Shown here: positions 35,840 through 44,576 of the stretch, in pieces | Layout of the letters: every line of letters begins with the position of its first letter | Numbering within the stretch: position 1 is the stretch's first letter | Origin: Streptomyces malaysiensis subsp. samsunensis | Lineage (GTDB): Bacteria > Actinomycetota > Actinomycetes > Streptomycetales > Streptomycetaceae | Direction of reading: 5' to 3' | Assembly: GCF_024519315.1 (NCBI RefSeq) | Contig: NZ_JANIIC010000002.1 | Span: 1 to 64,000 of the forward strand | Length of the DNA stretch: 64,000 nt | Program-made: the position numbers and the translations under genes | The notes under the pieces: generated by a model | Databases searched by the model: none | Told to the model about the DNA's origin: nothing | The model's input: the letters and a program-made list of their open reading frames with translations, nothing else

Positions 35840-36517
35840 TATCGCCATGACGAGCACCAGATCGTCTACGCCGGGCGAGGCGTGCTGGCGGTCACCACCG
35901 ACGCGGGAAGCTGGATCGCGCCCGCCAACCGGGCGCTGTGGATTCCGGCCGGGACCGTCCATCAGTCTCCTAGCGAGGGGACCACCGGCTTCAGCCGGTG
36001 GGGGAATCGCTTTCCTGGCCTTTGATACCTTCCTCTTGTCCCGAAAGGGATCGGTTCGGGCTGGACCGCAACCTTCGAGTTGAAAGCCCCCCTCCTTCAG
36101 GCGGGGGAGCGGAGTCACGAACACCGCGCGTACGGCGCGTTTCTCTAGGTCGGCCCGCGGCTACGCGAGCTGATCGAGTAGCTGGTGCATGTGCCCGCCG
36201 CCAGGGACCCGCGTCTCATGGCGGTGTGCGCCATCCTCCACGACGACCCGGCGGACAACCGGACCCTGCGGCAGCTCGGCGCCGCGGTCGGGGTCGGCGA
36301 GCGCACCCTGACCCGGCTGTGCGCGGCGGAGCTGGGGATGACGTTCCCGCAGTGGCGCACCCAGCTTCGGCTGCACCACGCCCTGCGGCTGCTGGCCGAG
36401 GGCGTCCCGGTCACGGCCGTGGCCCATCGATGCGGCTGGGCGTCCAGCAGCGCCTTCATCGATGTCTTCCGCCGGGCCTTCGGGCACACCCCCGGCGCCC
36501 ACCGCGCGCTCGGCTGA
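35828..36517 (+). pseudogene. AraC-family transcriptional regulator, disrupted
   Basis: An N-terminal cupin fragment (HDEHQIVYAGRGVLAVTTD, then NRALWIPAGTV) is followed by a 156-bp insertion, then HEHRAYGAF, TAG (36146-36148), LRELIE, TAG (36179-36181), and an intact-looking C-terminal double helix-turn-helix (RTLRQLGAAVGVGERTLTRL and AVAHRCGWASSSAFIDVFRR). Removing exactly 156 bp restores the frame GTV-HEHRAYG. About 30 residues between HRAYGAF and LRELIE are also missing. It is therefore a decayed gene that once probably controlled the adjacent SDR. A GTG at 36185 could still express a 110-residue DNA-binding remnant. Confidence 0.9.
35962..36117. mobile_element. 156-bp non-autonomous IS200/IS605-like element inserted in the AraC gene
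   Basis: Two subterminal hairpins with the same TTCA loop are present: CCACCGGC-TTCA-GCCGGTGG (35982-36001) and CCCCCTCC-TTCA-GGCGGGGG (36088-36107, one mismatch). TTCA-loop hairpins at both ends without terminal inverted repeats are typical of IS200/IS605/IS1341 relatives and their palindrome-associated derivatives in Streptomyces. There is no transposase or TnpB inside. Exact ends are set by the restored reading frame and may shift by the shared TCA at the borders. Confidence 0.8.
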
Positions 36518-36543
36518 CGCCCGGCCGTCCTTCGCGCCCTCGT

Positions 36544-38415
36544 TCAGTCCTCGGCCAGGACCACCACCGTGTCGCCCTCCTCCAGGGTCAGCGGTGCGGT
36601 CTTGGACGGGTTGAGATGAACGCCGTAGAGCGGTGGCGCGTCGCTCTGCCGGGCCAGCCGGTAGCCGATGGCCGTCTCACCGCGCTGGGCGGCGACCTCG
36701 ATGACGGTGGCGAAGTTCGCCTCCTCACCCGGTATCAGATAGCTGGGCGCCGGTTTGAGGTAGATCTCGGAGCCCTGGGGGTCGAAGAGGTCGGCGAAGA
36801 CCGCGTACAGATGGCGGTTCTCGGTGAGCTGGGTCAGCAGCAGGCTGATCACCTTGGTGGAGACGATGAAGTCGTCGGCCTTGGTGACCTGCGCGACCTC
36901 GCGGTTGGCGTCGTCGTGCATCTCGGTCACGATCGAGTACGGATCGCCGAGCTGGATCTCGATGTCGCGCAGGTGGAGCAGGGTGACCAGAGTGCGGTCG
37001 TCGGCCCGTCCGGGGTCGATCCCGTCGTCCGTCAGCACCACGATATGGCGGTAGCCGTCCAGTCCGAGCGCCTCCAGCGACGGGCGGCGGGTGGGTTCGC
37101 AGTACTTGAAGCCGACCGTGAGGTTCGTCAGCTCCCGGTTCGCCTCCTCCCGGGGTGGCCGCGGGGCGGCGATGTCCACCACCGACCCGGGTTTCACCAG
37201 CAGGTCGAGCTGGGCGATGATCTTCTCCGCACGGGAGTTCCAGCCGATCAGCAGCGTACGGTCCGGCAGCGGCGGCCGGTCCGCGGCCGTGGCCATCGCC
37301 GGGCGCACGATCCGGGGCCGAGCGGCCGCCGCCTTGATGAGCAGATCGTCCTCCGCGACCATCAGCAGCCGGTCCTCGCGCCCGATCACGGTGTCCATGG
37401 CGGGGTTGACCAGCACCTCGCCGTCCGCGCTGTGCAGGCCGATGGGCACACCGAGTTCGAAGGCGTTGAGCGACTCCCCGTAGGTGGCGCCGACCAGAGC
37501 GGGCTCGTGCCAGGGGTAGATCTCATTGCCGATGAAGCTGAGCAGTTCGTTGAAAACAGTGGACAGACCGGACTGGCGATGGGACTGCACGATCAGCCCG
37601 ACCGCGATGTCATCGGCGTCGATCACCAGCGCGGAGTCCCCCGCGGCCAGCCGGGCGGCCGCCAGGTTCGCCGAACTCTGCACGGCGGCCACCACATTGG
37701 GCCGCCTCCCGGTCCAGGTGCGGCCGTTGAGCAGCAACAGCGACTTGATGACGTCGATGTCGCTGTCGTCCCCGATGGGCGAGAGCACCATGATGGCCTT
37801 GGCGCTGTCCGGGCTCACCAGCTCCAGATCGCCGCGCTGGAGCGGATTGCCGGAGCGGCAGATCACCCGGGTCTTCCCGGTGTCCGGGATACGGCGCCGG
37901 ATCTCGTCCTCCATATCGACCTTGTCCCGGTCGGCGAGGATCACCACACAGGAGCGCCGCTCGCTCTGATTGGCCTCCACCAGCTCCGCTATCACCGTGA
38001 AGACCTGCTCCGACCAGCCCAGCACTATGGTGTGGCCGTGCTCGATCAGCCGTGAGGTGCCCTTGCGCAGCTGCTGGATCCGGGCCTCGAGACCGGTGGT
38101 CATCACGCCGATCAGCGCGCTGACGATGAAGATTCCACCGATGGTCACCGTGAGCATCAGGATCAGGAACAGCGGCCGCCCGGTGTCCCCGCCCATCGTG
38201 CCCGGATCCAGGGTGCGCAGCAGGCTCATCCAGACGATGCCCGGCCAGCCGCCGTTGTCCTCGGTGTCCTTGTGGGCGAAGGCGACCACCACCCCGGAGA
38301 CCAAGGTGATCAAGGCCAGTGAGGCCAGCCCCAGCCAGCCGATCAGCGCCGGGGTGCCACGGTCCATCGTCCCGTCGAACCAGTACCGCAGCCGCTCCCG
38401 CAGCCTCTTGCGCAT
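36544..38415 (-). CDS. CASTOR/POLLUX-type ion channel / TrkA-N domain membrane protein
   Basis: A 623-residue protein related to the plant CASTOR/POLLUX channels and bacterial RCK-gated channels. After a basic start (MRKRLRERLRYWFDGTMDRG) there are two transmembrane segments (~23-46 and ~77-100) flanking a short pore-like loop with DPGTMGG. Two RCK/Rossmann-like units follow (HTIVLGWSEQVFTVIAEL, ~120; RTLLIGWNSRAEKIIAQL, ~385), separated by the characteristic CASTOR/POLLUX middle region. Start 38415 is chosen because GGAGGA lies 8 nt upstream; longer frames (38430, 38454) lack a site. Ion selectivity is unknown. Downstream is the AraC remnant. Confidence 0.88.
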   Translation of the reverse strand: MRKRLRERLRYWFDGTMDRGTPALIGWLGLASLALITLVSGVVVAFAHKDTEDNGGWPGIVWMSLLRTLDPGTMGGDTGRPLFLILMLTVTIGGIFIVSALIGVMTTGLEARIQQLRKGTSRLIEHGHTIVLGWSEQVFTVIAELVEANQSERRSCVVILADRDKVDMEDEIRRRIPDTGKTRVICRSGNPLQRGDLELVSPDSAKAIMVLSPIGDDSDIDVIKSLLLLNGRTWTGRRPNVVAAVQSSANLAAARLAAGDSALVIDADDIAVGLIVQSHRQSGLSTVFNELLSFIGNEIYPWHEPALVGATYGESLNAFELGVPIGLHSADGEVLVNPAMDTVIGREDRLLMVAEDDLLIKAAAARPRIVRPAMATAADRPPLPDRTLLIGWNSRAEKIIAQLDLLVKPGSVVDIAAPRPPREEANRELTNLTVGFKYCEPTRRPSLEALGLDGYRHIVVLTDDGIDPGRADDRTLVTLLHLRDIEIQLGDPYSIVTEMHDDANREVAQVTKADDFIVSTKVISLLLTQLTENRHLYAVFADLFDPQGSEIYLKPAPSYLIPGEEANFATVIEVAAQRGETAIGYRLARQSDAPPLYGVHLNPSKTAPLTLEEGDTVVVLAED

Positions 38416-38540
38416 GCCGCATTCCTCCATGGCCCATCGCGCCGCCGGGCCCAATGGCCCCTGGTGAGCGGCGCTTTACGCCATGAGGGTGTCGTCTGAC
38501 CCCGCCTCCGCGCCAATCGGGCCCGGCCGGGGTCGCGGGT

Positions 38541-41306
38541 TCAGCCGGGGATGTCGGCCCACTGGTCGAGGAGTTCCTCGTCCGTGGGCCCGCCCTGCGA
38601 GGGCATCGAGGCGGTCAGCGGCTGTTCGGCCCAGATGATCTTGCCATTGGGGGTGTAGCGGGTCCCCCAGCGCAGGGCGTACTGGGCGACGAGGAACAGC
38701 CCTCGGCCACCCTCGTCGGTGGTGGCGGCGCGGCGCAGATGGGGAGAGGTGCTGGAGCCGTCGGCCACCTCGCAGATGAGGGTGCGGGCGCGCAGCAACC
38801 GGACGCGGCTGGGGGCGGATCCGTAGCGGATGGCGTTGGTCATCAGCTCGCTGAGGATGAGTTCGGTGGTGAAACCGGCCTCCTCCAGCCCCCAGGCGCT
38901 GAGTTGCTCGGCGGCCTCGTTGCGGATGCGGGCGACCGCGGCGGGGTCGGAGGGCAGCTCCCATTCGGCGACGTGCCCGGGGTCCAGGAGATGGGTGCGG
39001 GCCACGAGGAGGGCGATGTCATCGCCGGGGTGGGCGGAGGCCATGGTCTCGAAGACGGCCTGGCAGGTCTCCTCCGGAGAGTCACCGGACAGTCCGGCGA
39101 GGATGCCACGCAGAACGCCGAGCCCCTCGTCGCAGTCCCGCCCGCGATCGCGGATCAGCCCGTCGGTGAACAGGGCCAGCCGACTGCCCTCGGGCAGCTC
39201 CACCTCGGCGGTCTCGATGGGTTCGCCGCCGAGGCCCAGCGGCGGGCCGAGGGGCATATCGGGGAAGGTCACGGTGGAGTCGGGGAGGACCACCGCCGGG
39301 CCCGGGTGCCCGGCGCCCGCCATCGTGCAGCGGCCGGAGACCGGGTCGTAGATGGCGTACAGACAGCTGGCGCCGCTGATGCCGGGGGCGTCGGTGCCCG
39401 CGGCGGCCTGGTCCTGTTCGAACCGGCTGACCAACTCGTCCAGATGGGCCAGGAGTTCATCGGGCGGCAGATCGAGCGCGGAGAAGTTGTGCACGGCGGT
39501 GCGCAGCCGGCCCATGGTGGCGGCGGCGTGCAGTCCGTGGCCGACGACATCGCCGACGACGAGGGCGACCCGGGCGCCGGGCAGGGGTATGACGTCGAAC
39601 CAGTCGCCGCCGACTCCGGCCTGGGCGGGCAGATAGCGGTGGGCCACGTCCAGGGCGTCCTGTTCCGGCAGGCCCTGGGGCAGCAGACTGCGCTGGAGGG
39701 TGGCCGCCATGGCGTGTTCGCGGGTGTAGCGGCGGGCGTTGTCGATGGCGACCGCGGCGCGGGCGACCAGCTCCTCGATGAGCGCCACATCGTCCTCGTC
39801 GAACGGTTCGGCCTCCTCGGAGCGCCAGAAGGTGGCGATGCCCAGGGTGACGTCCCGTGCCCGCAGCGGGATGGTGATCATCGAGTGGATGCCATACCTG
39901 ATGATCCTCGTGGCCTGTTCGGGATCCTGCTCCTGCCATCCCGCATAGGTCCGCAGATCCGCCTCGAGCACCGGCCGGCCCCCGCCGAAGCCCAGCGCCT
40001 GGGGCACGGTGCCGGTGTAGGTGATCACCTTGCCGACCCGCCACAGCGGATGGTCGGCCCGCACACCGGAGGTGGCGGTGCGGCGCATGGCGCTGTCCAC
40101 GGGGTCGTCGCCGCGCAGCACGGGGTCCACGAGGTCGACGGTGGCGAAGTCGGCGAACCACGGGATGGCGAAGCGGGTCAGCTCCTCGGCGGTCCGCTCG
40201 ACGTCGAGGGTGGTGCCGATCTTCGCACCGGACTCGTAGAGCAGCCTCAGCCGCCGCTCCGCCACCTCGGCCTTGCCGGACAGCGCGCGCAGTTCGGTGG
40301 AGTCGCGGAGGGTGGCGACGCTTCCGGACATCCCGCCGTCCCAGCGCGTGGGGCGCTGGTTGATGGCGAGCATCCGGTCCCCGGCCAGATGCACCTCGTC
40401 GGTGGCGAACCGGCCCGAGGCGAGCAGCTCGGCGGTGCGCGGCTCGAGGCCGAGCTCGGTGACGGGGCGGCCCTCGGCGTTCGGGGGCAGCTCCAGCAGC
40501 CGTCCGGCCTCGTCGTTGGCGAGGACGAGGCGGCCGTGGGAGTCGACGATGAGCACGCCTTCCCGCACCGAGTGCAGGACGGCGTCGTGGTGCTCGTACA
40601 TGCGGGTCATCTGGGCGGGGCCGAGCCCTCGGGTCTGCCGCCGCAGCCGCCCGCCGACCAGCGCCGTCCCACCGGTGGCCAGTGCGAGCGCACCGGCGGC
40701 GGAGCCGAAGACCAGCGGCAGCTGGCGCTCGACCCGGCTGCTCACATCGGCGGCGGTCATTCCGGCGCACACCACACCGGCCACCTTGCCGTCGCCGCTG
40801 GGGATCGGGACGGTGGCCTGGACCTCCCGGCCGAGTGGCCCCTGCACGGACTCGGTGACGATCTTGCCCTTCACCACGGGCCGCCAGTCGGCGACGAGCT
40901 CCTTGCCGATGTACTGGGGCTTGGGGTGGGTGTAGCGGATGCCCTTGGTGTTCGCCACGACGACGAAGTCCAGATGCGCCCGGTGACGGGTGTCCTCGGC
41001 GCGGGGCTGTAGCAGGGCGGTCGGATCGTCCGTGCGCATCGCGGCCACGATCCCCGGGGAGGTGGCGAAGGTCTGGGCGACGGCGGTGGCGCGGTTGAGG
41101 GCCTCCTGCTCGCTGTCGTTACGGGCCTGGAGGACCAGCGCCGTCGTGGCCGCGACGATGAGCAGACAGACGAGCAGTACCTGGACAGCGAAAACCTGCC
41201 CGGCGATGCTGCGCACGCTCAGGCTGCGCACGCTGAGCAGGGAGCGGAGATGCTTCCGGGAGGAGGTGTACGGGGCGAGTCTTGATCGACTGAAAACTCC
41301 GACCAC
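38541..41306 (-). CDS. Multidomain sensor phosphatase: CACHE-like sensor, PAS, GAF, SpoIIE, HATPase
   Basis: A 921-residue membrane signalling protein. Transmembrane helices at ~34-58 and ~198-218 enclose an extracytoplasmic sensor domain similar to CitA/DcuS (FVVVANTKGIRYTHPKPQYIG). Then come PAS (~240-330), GAF (~370-530), PP2C/SpoIIE phosphatase (GVGGDWFDVIPL at ~575, VVGDVVGHG, GAGHPGPAVVLP, LALFTDGLIRDRG, HPGDDIALLVA) and an RsbW-like HATPase domain (ELILSELMTNAIRYG, VADGSSTSP, GGRGLFLVAQYA). Both the phosphatase and the anti-sigma kinase halves of a partner switch are in one chain. GTG 41306 has AGGAAGGG upstream. Targets (STAS protein, sigma factor) are not adjacent. Confidence 0.93.
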   Translation of the reverse strand: MVGVFSRSRLAPYTSSRKHLRSLLSVRSLSVRSIAGQVFAVQVLLVCLLIVAATTALVLQARNDSEQEALNRATAVAQTFATSPGIVAAMRTDDPTALLQPRAEDTRHRAHLDFVVVANTKGIRYTHPKPQYIGKELVADWRPVVKGKIVTESVQGPLGREVQATVPIPSGDGKVAGVVCAGMTAADVSSRVERQLPLVFGSAAGALALATGGTALVGGRLRRQTRGLGPAQMTRMYEHHDAVLHSVREGVLIVDSHGRLVLANDEAGRLLELPPNAEGRPVTELGLEPRTAELLASGRFATDEVHLAGDRMLAINQRPTRWDGGMSGSVATLRDSTELRALSGKAEVAERRLRLLYESGAKIGTTLDVERTAEELTRFAIPWFADFATVDLVDPVLRGDDPVDSAMRRTATSGVRADHPLWRVGKVITYTGTVPQALGFGGGRPVLEADLRTYAGWQEQDPEQATRIIRYGIHSMITIPLRARDVTLGIATFWRSEEAEPFDEDDVALIEELVARAAVAIDNARRYTREHAMAATLQRSLLPQGLPEQDALDVAHRYLPAQAGVGGDWFDVIPLPGARVALVVGDVVGHGLHAAATMGRLRTAVHNFSALDLPPDELLAHLDELVSRFEQDQAAAGTDAPGISGASCLYAIYDPVSGRCTMAGAGHPGPAVVLPDSTVTFPDMPLGPPLGLGGEPIETAEVELPEGSRLALFTDGLIRDRGRDCDEGLGVLRGILAGLSGDSPEETCQAVFETMASAHPGDDIALLVARTHLLDPGHVAEWELPSDPAAVARIRNEAAEQLSAWGLEEAGFTTELILSELMTNAIRYGSAPSRVRLLRARTLICEVADGSSTSPHLRRAATTDEGGRGLFLVAQYALRWGTRYTPNGKIIWAEQPLTASMPSQGGPTDEELLDQWADIPG

Positions 41307-41477
41307 GCACCCTTCCTACCATTTATTCCCCTTCGCCCGTAAAGCCCGATGGCGCAGGATCTCGGGCCGTCCCGGTCCTCGATACGGACCGCGACGGTGT
41401 GCGGCTCCACGCACACACAGAGTCGGCTATGGGACTCCTCGCCGGATTCCTCGTCCCTAAACCCGGATGCACCGCTT

Positions 41478-41645
41478 CTAGGGCCTGTCTGGGGTTGTGA
41501 TCTGGATCAGGGAGCGGGGCGTGGTGCGTGCGATCGCAAGGCGCCGGAAGGCCCTCGTAGCGGAGCTACTAGGGCCTTCCGGCAACGCGGCGAGCGTGCG
41601 TGCCACGCCCCGCGAGCCCAGATCACAACCCCAGACAGGCCCTAG
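41478..41645. mobile_element. 168-bp foldback MITE with perfect 28-bp terminal inverted repeats
   Basis: The left end (41478-41505, starting CTAGGGCCTGTCTGGGGTTG) is the exact reverse complement of the right end (41618-41645). Inner arms also pair: GCGGGGCGTGG with CCACGCCCCGC, and CGGAAGGCCCT with AGGGCCTTCCG, so the whole unit can fold back. There is no coding capacity. CTAG at both ends points to a CTAG/TA target duplication as made by IS5-like (IS427 group) or IS630-like transposases. It lies directly against the stop codon of the next gene (TAG complement at 41646-41648). Confidence 0.92.
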
Positions 41646-42020
41646 CTAGACGTCGAGCCGGTGGGCCACACCGCGCATCGTCGCCCGCGCGGCGTCCAGG
41701 TCCACCCGGGTCCGGTCGGCCACCAGATAGAGAAAGACACCCTGGCGGGTGCGCTGACTGAGCGGACGGATCACGTGATATTCGGTGTCCAGCGTGACGA
41801 CGATGTCCTCGATGCGCTCCGGGTCGTAACCGAGCATCTCCAGGGTGGACAGTTTGGCCCGCATGAAATCCGTGTCCCCGTAGGCCACCTTCTCCAGATC
41901 CGGCCCCTGCGCGGTCTGGGCCACACCCAGGGTGATCCGGCTCAGATAGTCGACGAGCGAGGCCGCGAGCGCACCCTCGCACTCCATCATCTCGCGCAGC
42001 GACTCCTGGATATCGGTCAT
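41646..42020 (-). CDS. Roadblock/LC7-like small protein
   Basis: A 124-residue protein starting MTDIQESLREMMECEGALAASLVD, with a beta-rich middle (FMRAKLSTLEMLGYDPERIEDIVVTLDTEYHVI) and VFLYLVADRTRVDLDAARATM, matching the roadblock/MglB-like fold that regulates small GTPases. Unlike the cvn (conservon) arrangement, no GTPase, DUF742 or kinase gene adjoins it. ATG 42020 has GGGAGGAC upstream. Its stop codon lies immediately at the edge of the MITE, so its mRNA 3' end is now formed by the MITE hairpin. Function unknown; the fold assignment is moderate. Confidence 0.75.
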   Translation of the reverse strand: MTDIQESLREMMECEGALAASLVDYLSRITLGVAQTAQGPDLEKVAYGDTDFMRAKLSTLEMLGYDPERIEDIVVTLDTEYHVIRPLSQRTRQGVFLYLVADRTRVDLDAARATMRGVAHRLDV

Positions 42021-42183
42021 GGCCCGTCGTCCTCCCGGGACCTGTGAGGGGCGCCGGCGTCGATCGGACACGTCCGCCGCGCCGGGTCTCCGGAGCGCAT
42101 GTCCACTTATTTCATCGTTGCACAGGGACCGCCGGCGCACCCCCGCACACATCCGCCTCCCCCGTGCCGCGCTCCACTCACCG

Positions 42184-42214
42184 TGGTGGCGGGGCGCCAT
42201 GGTGGCGGGGCGCC
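42184..42214. repeat. Two 15-bp direct repeats in divergent promoter region
   Basis: TGGTGGCGGGGCGCC occurs at 42184 and 42200 (16-bp period) in the 262-bp region between the roadblock-like and Gfo/Idh genes. It may be a regulator site for the oxidoreductase; otherwise the region shows no gene. Confidence 0.5.
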
Positions 42215-42282
42215 GATCGTCCTATTCTGCGCACGCGTTGATCGACTTCGGATTGAATCGTTTCGCTCCCGCAGGAGGACGC

Positions 42283-43701
42283 ATGACCGTCGGCAGCACC
42301 CCGTCCCGGGCCGTGGTGGTGGGCACCGGCTCCCGGGCCCAGATGTTCACCGAGGCGCTGGCCCGCCGCCCGCATCTGAGGGTCGCGGCGCTGTGCGATC
42401 CGAACCCGGTGCGCATCGCCCACCACCAGCGGCTGCTGAAGGAGGCGGGCGAACCGGAGGCGGCCACCTGGAGCCCGGCGGAATTCGAGCGGCGGCTGCG
42501 CGCGGACGATATCCAGGAAGTGGTGGTGACCTGCGTGGACGCACTGCACGACGGGTATATCGTGCCCGCGCTGCGGGCCGGCTGCCGAGTGGTCACCGAG
42601 AAGCCGATGACCACGGACGCGGCCAAGTGCCGTCGCATCCTGGAGACGGTCGGGGAGACCGGCAACCATCTGACGGTCGCCTTCAACTACCGCTTCAACC
42701 CGGTGCACGAGGAGGTCCACCGGCAGCTGTCCGGCGGCGCCATCGGCGAGGTGCTGTCGGTGCACTTCGAATGGCTGCTGGACACCCGCCACGGGGCCGA
42801 CTACTTCCGCCGCTGGCACCGCGAGAAGCAGCACAGCGGCGGGCTGATGGTGCACAAGTCCAGCCACCACTTCGATCTGGTCAACTGGTGGCTGGGGGCG
42901 CGCCCCGAAGAGGTGTTCGGCTACGGCGGGCTCGGCTTCTACGGCCGTACGGCGGGTGAGCGCAGCGGTTACCGGCGCGAGTACGAGCGGGCACACGGCG
43001 CCACCGCCGCGCGGGACGACCCGTTCGCGCTGGAGCTCGCCGGGAACGACGCGCTGCGCTCGCTGTATCTGGACGCCGAGGGCGTGGACGGCTACCACCG
43101 CGACCGCAATGTGTTCGGCGACGGCATCACCATCGAGGACGACATGGCGCTGCTGGTCCGCTATGACACCGGCGCCACCATGACGTACCACCTGACCGCC
43201 TACTCCCCCTGGGAGGGCTACCGGGTGATGTTCAACGGCACCCGGGGGCGGCTGGAGCTGGAGGTCGAGGAGAGCAGGTGGCAGCCGCCGGTGCTGGGCA
43301 CCTCCTCCGGCCGCGGTGCCGTCCACGGCGATCAGGCGCTCGCCAACGCGGGCGGTCCGCGGCTGGTGCTGCGGCCGCTGTGGGAGCCCCCACGGGAGGT
43401 GGCGCTGCCGGAGTTCGGCCACGCGGGGCACGGCGGCGGGGACGAGCGGATGCTCGATGTGCTGTACGGGCCGGTGGATCCGGCGGCCGCCGGAAAGACC
43501 GCCGTGGACGGGGCGGATGTCCCGGACACCCGCGAAACCCCGGACACCTCTGATGCCTCGGATACCTCGGACGCCTCGGACGCCTCGCGCCGATCGGCCA
43601 CCGAGGAGGACGGGGCGCTCGCGCTGGTCACCGGGCTCGCGGCCAACCGGTCGTTCGCCGACGGAAAACCCGTGGCCACGGCCGACGTCGTGACGCTGTA
43701 G
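42283..43701 (+). CDS. Gfo/Idh/MocA family oxidoreductase
   Basis: A 472-residue NAD(P)-dependent sugar or cyclitol dehydrogenase-type enzyme. The N-terminal Rossmann motif is VVVGTGSRAQMFTEAL; the conserved EKPMTTDAAKC carries the family Lys (EKP); FNYRFNP and the catalytic His region KSSHHFDLVNWWLG follow. Near the C-terminus (~420-445) there is an unusual run of TPDTSDASDTSDASDAS, a low-complexity acidic-Ser linker from tandem short repeats. ATG 42283 with GCAGGAGG upstream is well supported. Monocistronic; substrate unknown. Confidence 0.9.
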   Translation: MTVGSTPSRAVVVGTGSRAQMFTEALARRPHLRVAALCDPNPVRIAHHQRLLKEAGEPEAATWSPAEFERRLRADDIQEVVVTCVDALHDGYIVPALRAGCRVVTEKPMTTDAAKCRRILETVGETGNHLTVAFNYRFNPVHEEVHRQLSGGAIGEVLSVHFEWLLDTRHGADYFRRWHREKQHSGGLMVHKSSHHFDLVNWWLGARPEEVFGYGGLGFYGRTAGERSGYRREYERAHGATAARDDPFALELAGNDALRSLYLDAEGVDGYHRDRNVFGDGITIEDDMALLVRYDTGATMTYHLTAYSPWEGYRVMFNGTRGRLELEVEESRWQPPVLGTSSGRGAVHGDQALANAGGPRLVLRPLWEPPREVALPEFGHAGHGGGDERMLDVLYGPVDPAAAGKTAVDGADVPDTRETPDTSDASDTSDASDASRRSATEEDGALALVTGLAANRSFADGKPVATADVVTL

Positions 43702-43758
43702 CCGGGCGGCCGGTCCAACGCGGCTCATCCCGCCCGGGGTTGCGGCAGGATGAGCCGC

Positions 43759-44523
43759 ATGAACACGCAGACGATCGCGACACCCCAGGCGCCCGTTTCC
43801 CGGAGCGCCGCTCGCCATCGCCGAAGACGGCTGCTCGGCTCGCTCGCGGCGGCCGCTCTGCTCTCCGCATGCGGTACGCAGACCTCGTCGGGAGTCGCCG
43901 CGGTGCCGGACGAGGCCACGCCCCGCCCGTCGGGCCTCGCCACCGCCCCGAGCACCGCCGCGCCCACCGCTCCCCCGGTCTGCCCCGACTCGGGGGTGCT
44001 GCTGCGGGCCGCGGAGGCCAACGCGGCGATGGGGCTGCGGGAGCAGGAGATCGAGCTGGTGAACTGCGGCAAGCGCACCTACACGGTGACCGGCCACCCC
44101 TCCGTCCAGGTCCTCGACGAGGACCTGGAACCGCTGGAGGTCACGATCAGCCACCGGGCGTCGGACATCGCCACCGTCGACGACTTCGGGACGGTCGGCG
44201 GACCCGTGCCGCTGAAGCCCGGTGAACGGGCGGTGGCGCGGCTGCTGTGGCGGAATCTGGTCACGGACATCACCCGCCCCGCCGCCGACGGGCGCTATGT
44301 GCGGATCGCACCGAACGGCGGCGAAAAGGACGCGCAGACCGTGCCCGACCTTGTCGACCTGGGCACCACCGGCAAGCTGGCCGTGAGCGCCTGGGCCCGC
44401 CCCGCCACGGACCGCCCGGCCCCGCGTCATCCGGTCCCGGGTGGCACGGCCGCGGATCGCCCGGTCCCGGGTGACACAGGCCCGGTTGGCACGGTCCCGG
44501 GTGGCGCAGACACCGGTCCGTAG
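43759..44523 (+). CDS. DUF4232-like lipoprotein
   Basis: A 254-residue exported lipoprotein. A twin-arginine-like basic stretch (ARHRRRRLLG) precedes a hydrophobic core and a lipobox LLSAC, so Cys38 would be lipidated. A Thr/Ser/Pro linker leads to a domain of ~130 residues (CPDSGVLLR, then GLREQEIELVNCG, VLDEDLEPL, PGERAVARLLWRN) that resembles DUF4232, including two cysteines that could form a disulphide. The end carries degenerate repeats (HPVPGG, DRPVPGDTG, VGTVPGG). ATG 43759 (AGGA 8 nt before) is preferred over 43750. Function unknown. Confidence 0.8.
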   Translation: MNTQTIATPQAPVSRSAARHRRRRLLGSLAAAALLSACGTQTSSGVAAVPDEATPRPSGLATAPSTAAPTAPPVCPDSGVLLRAAEANAAMGLREQEIELVNCGKRTYTVTGHPSVQVLDEDLEPLEVTISHRASDIATVDDFGTVGGPVPLKPGERAVARLLWRNLVTDITRPAADGRYVRIAPNGGEKDAQTVPDLVDLGTTGKLAVSAWARPATDRPAPRHPVPGGTAADRPVPGDTGPVGTVPGGADTGP

Positions 44524-44576
44524 CCGCCCGCCGGTGGCACCGCCGGTCCCGTGGCACCGCCGGTGGCCCGGCCCCG

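Noticed and set aside
36185..36517. Intact small AraC-type regulator
   Set aside because: Only the DNA-binding half; the same frame upstream continues the parent gene through TAG codons and an insertion, so it is a remnant.
41646..42020. A cvn GTPase conservon
   Set aside because: The roadblock-like gene has no DUF742, GTPase or histidine kinase neighbour in conservon order.
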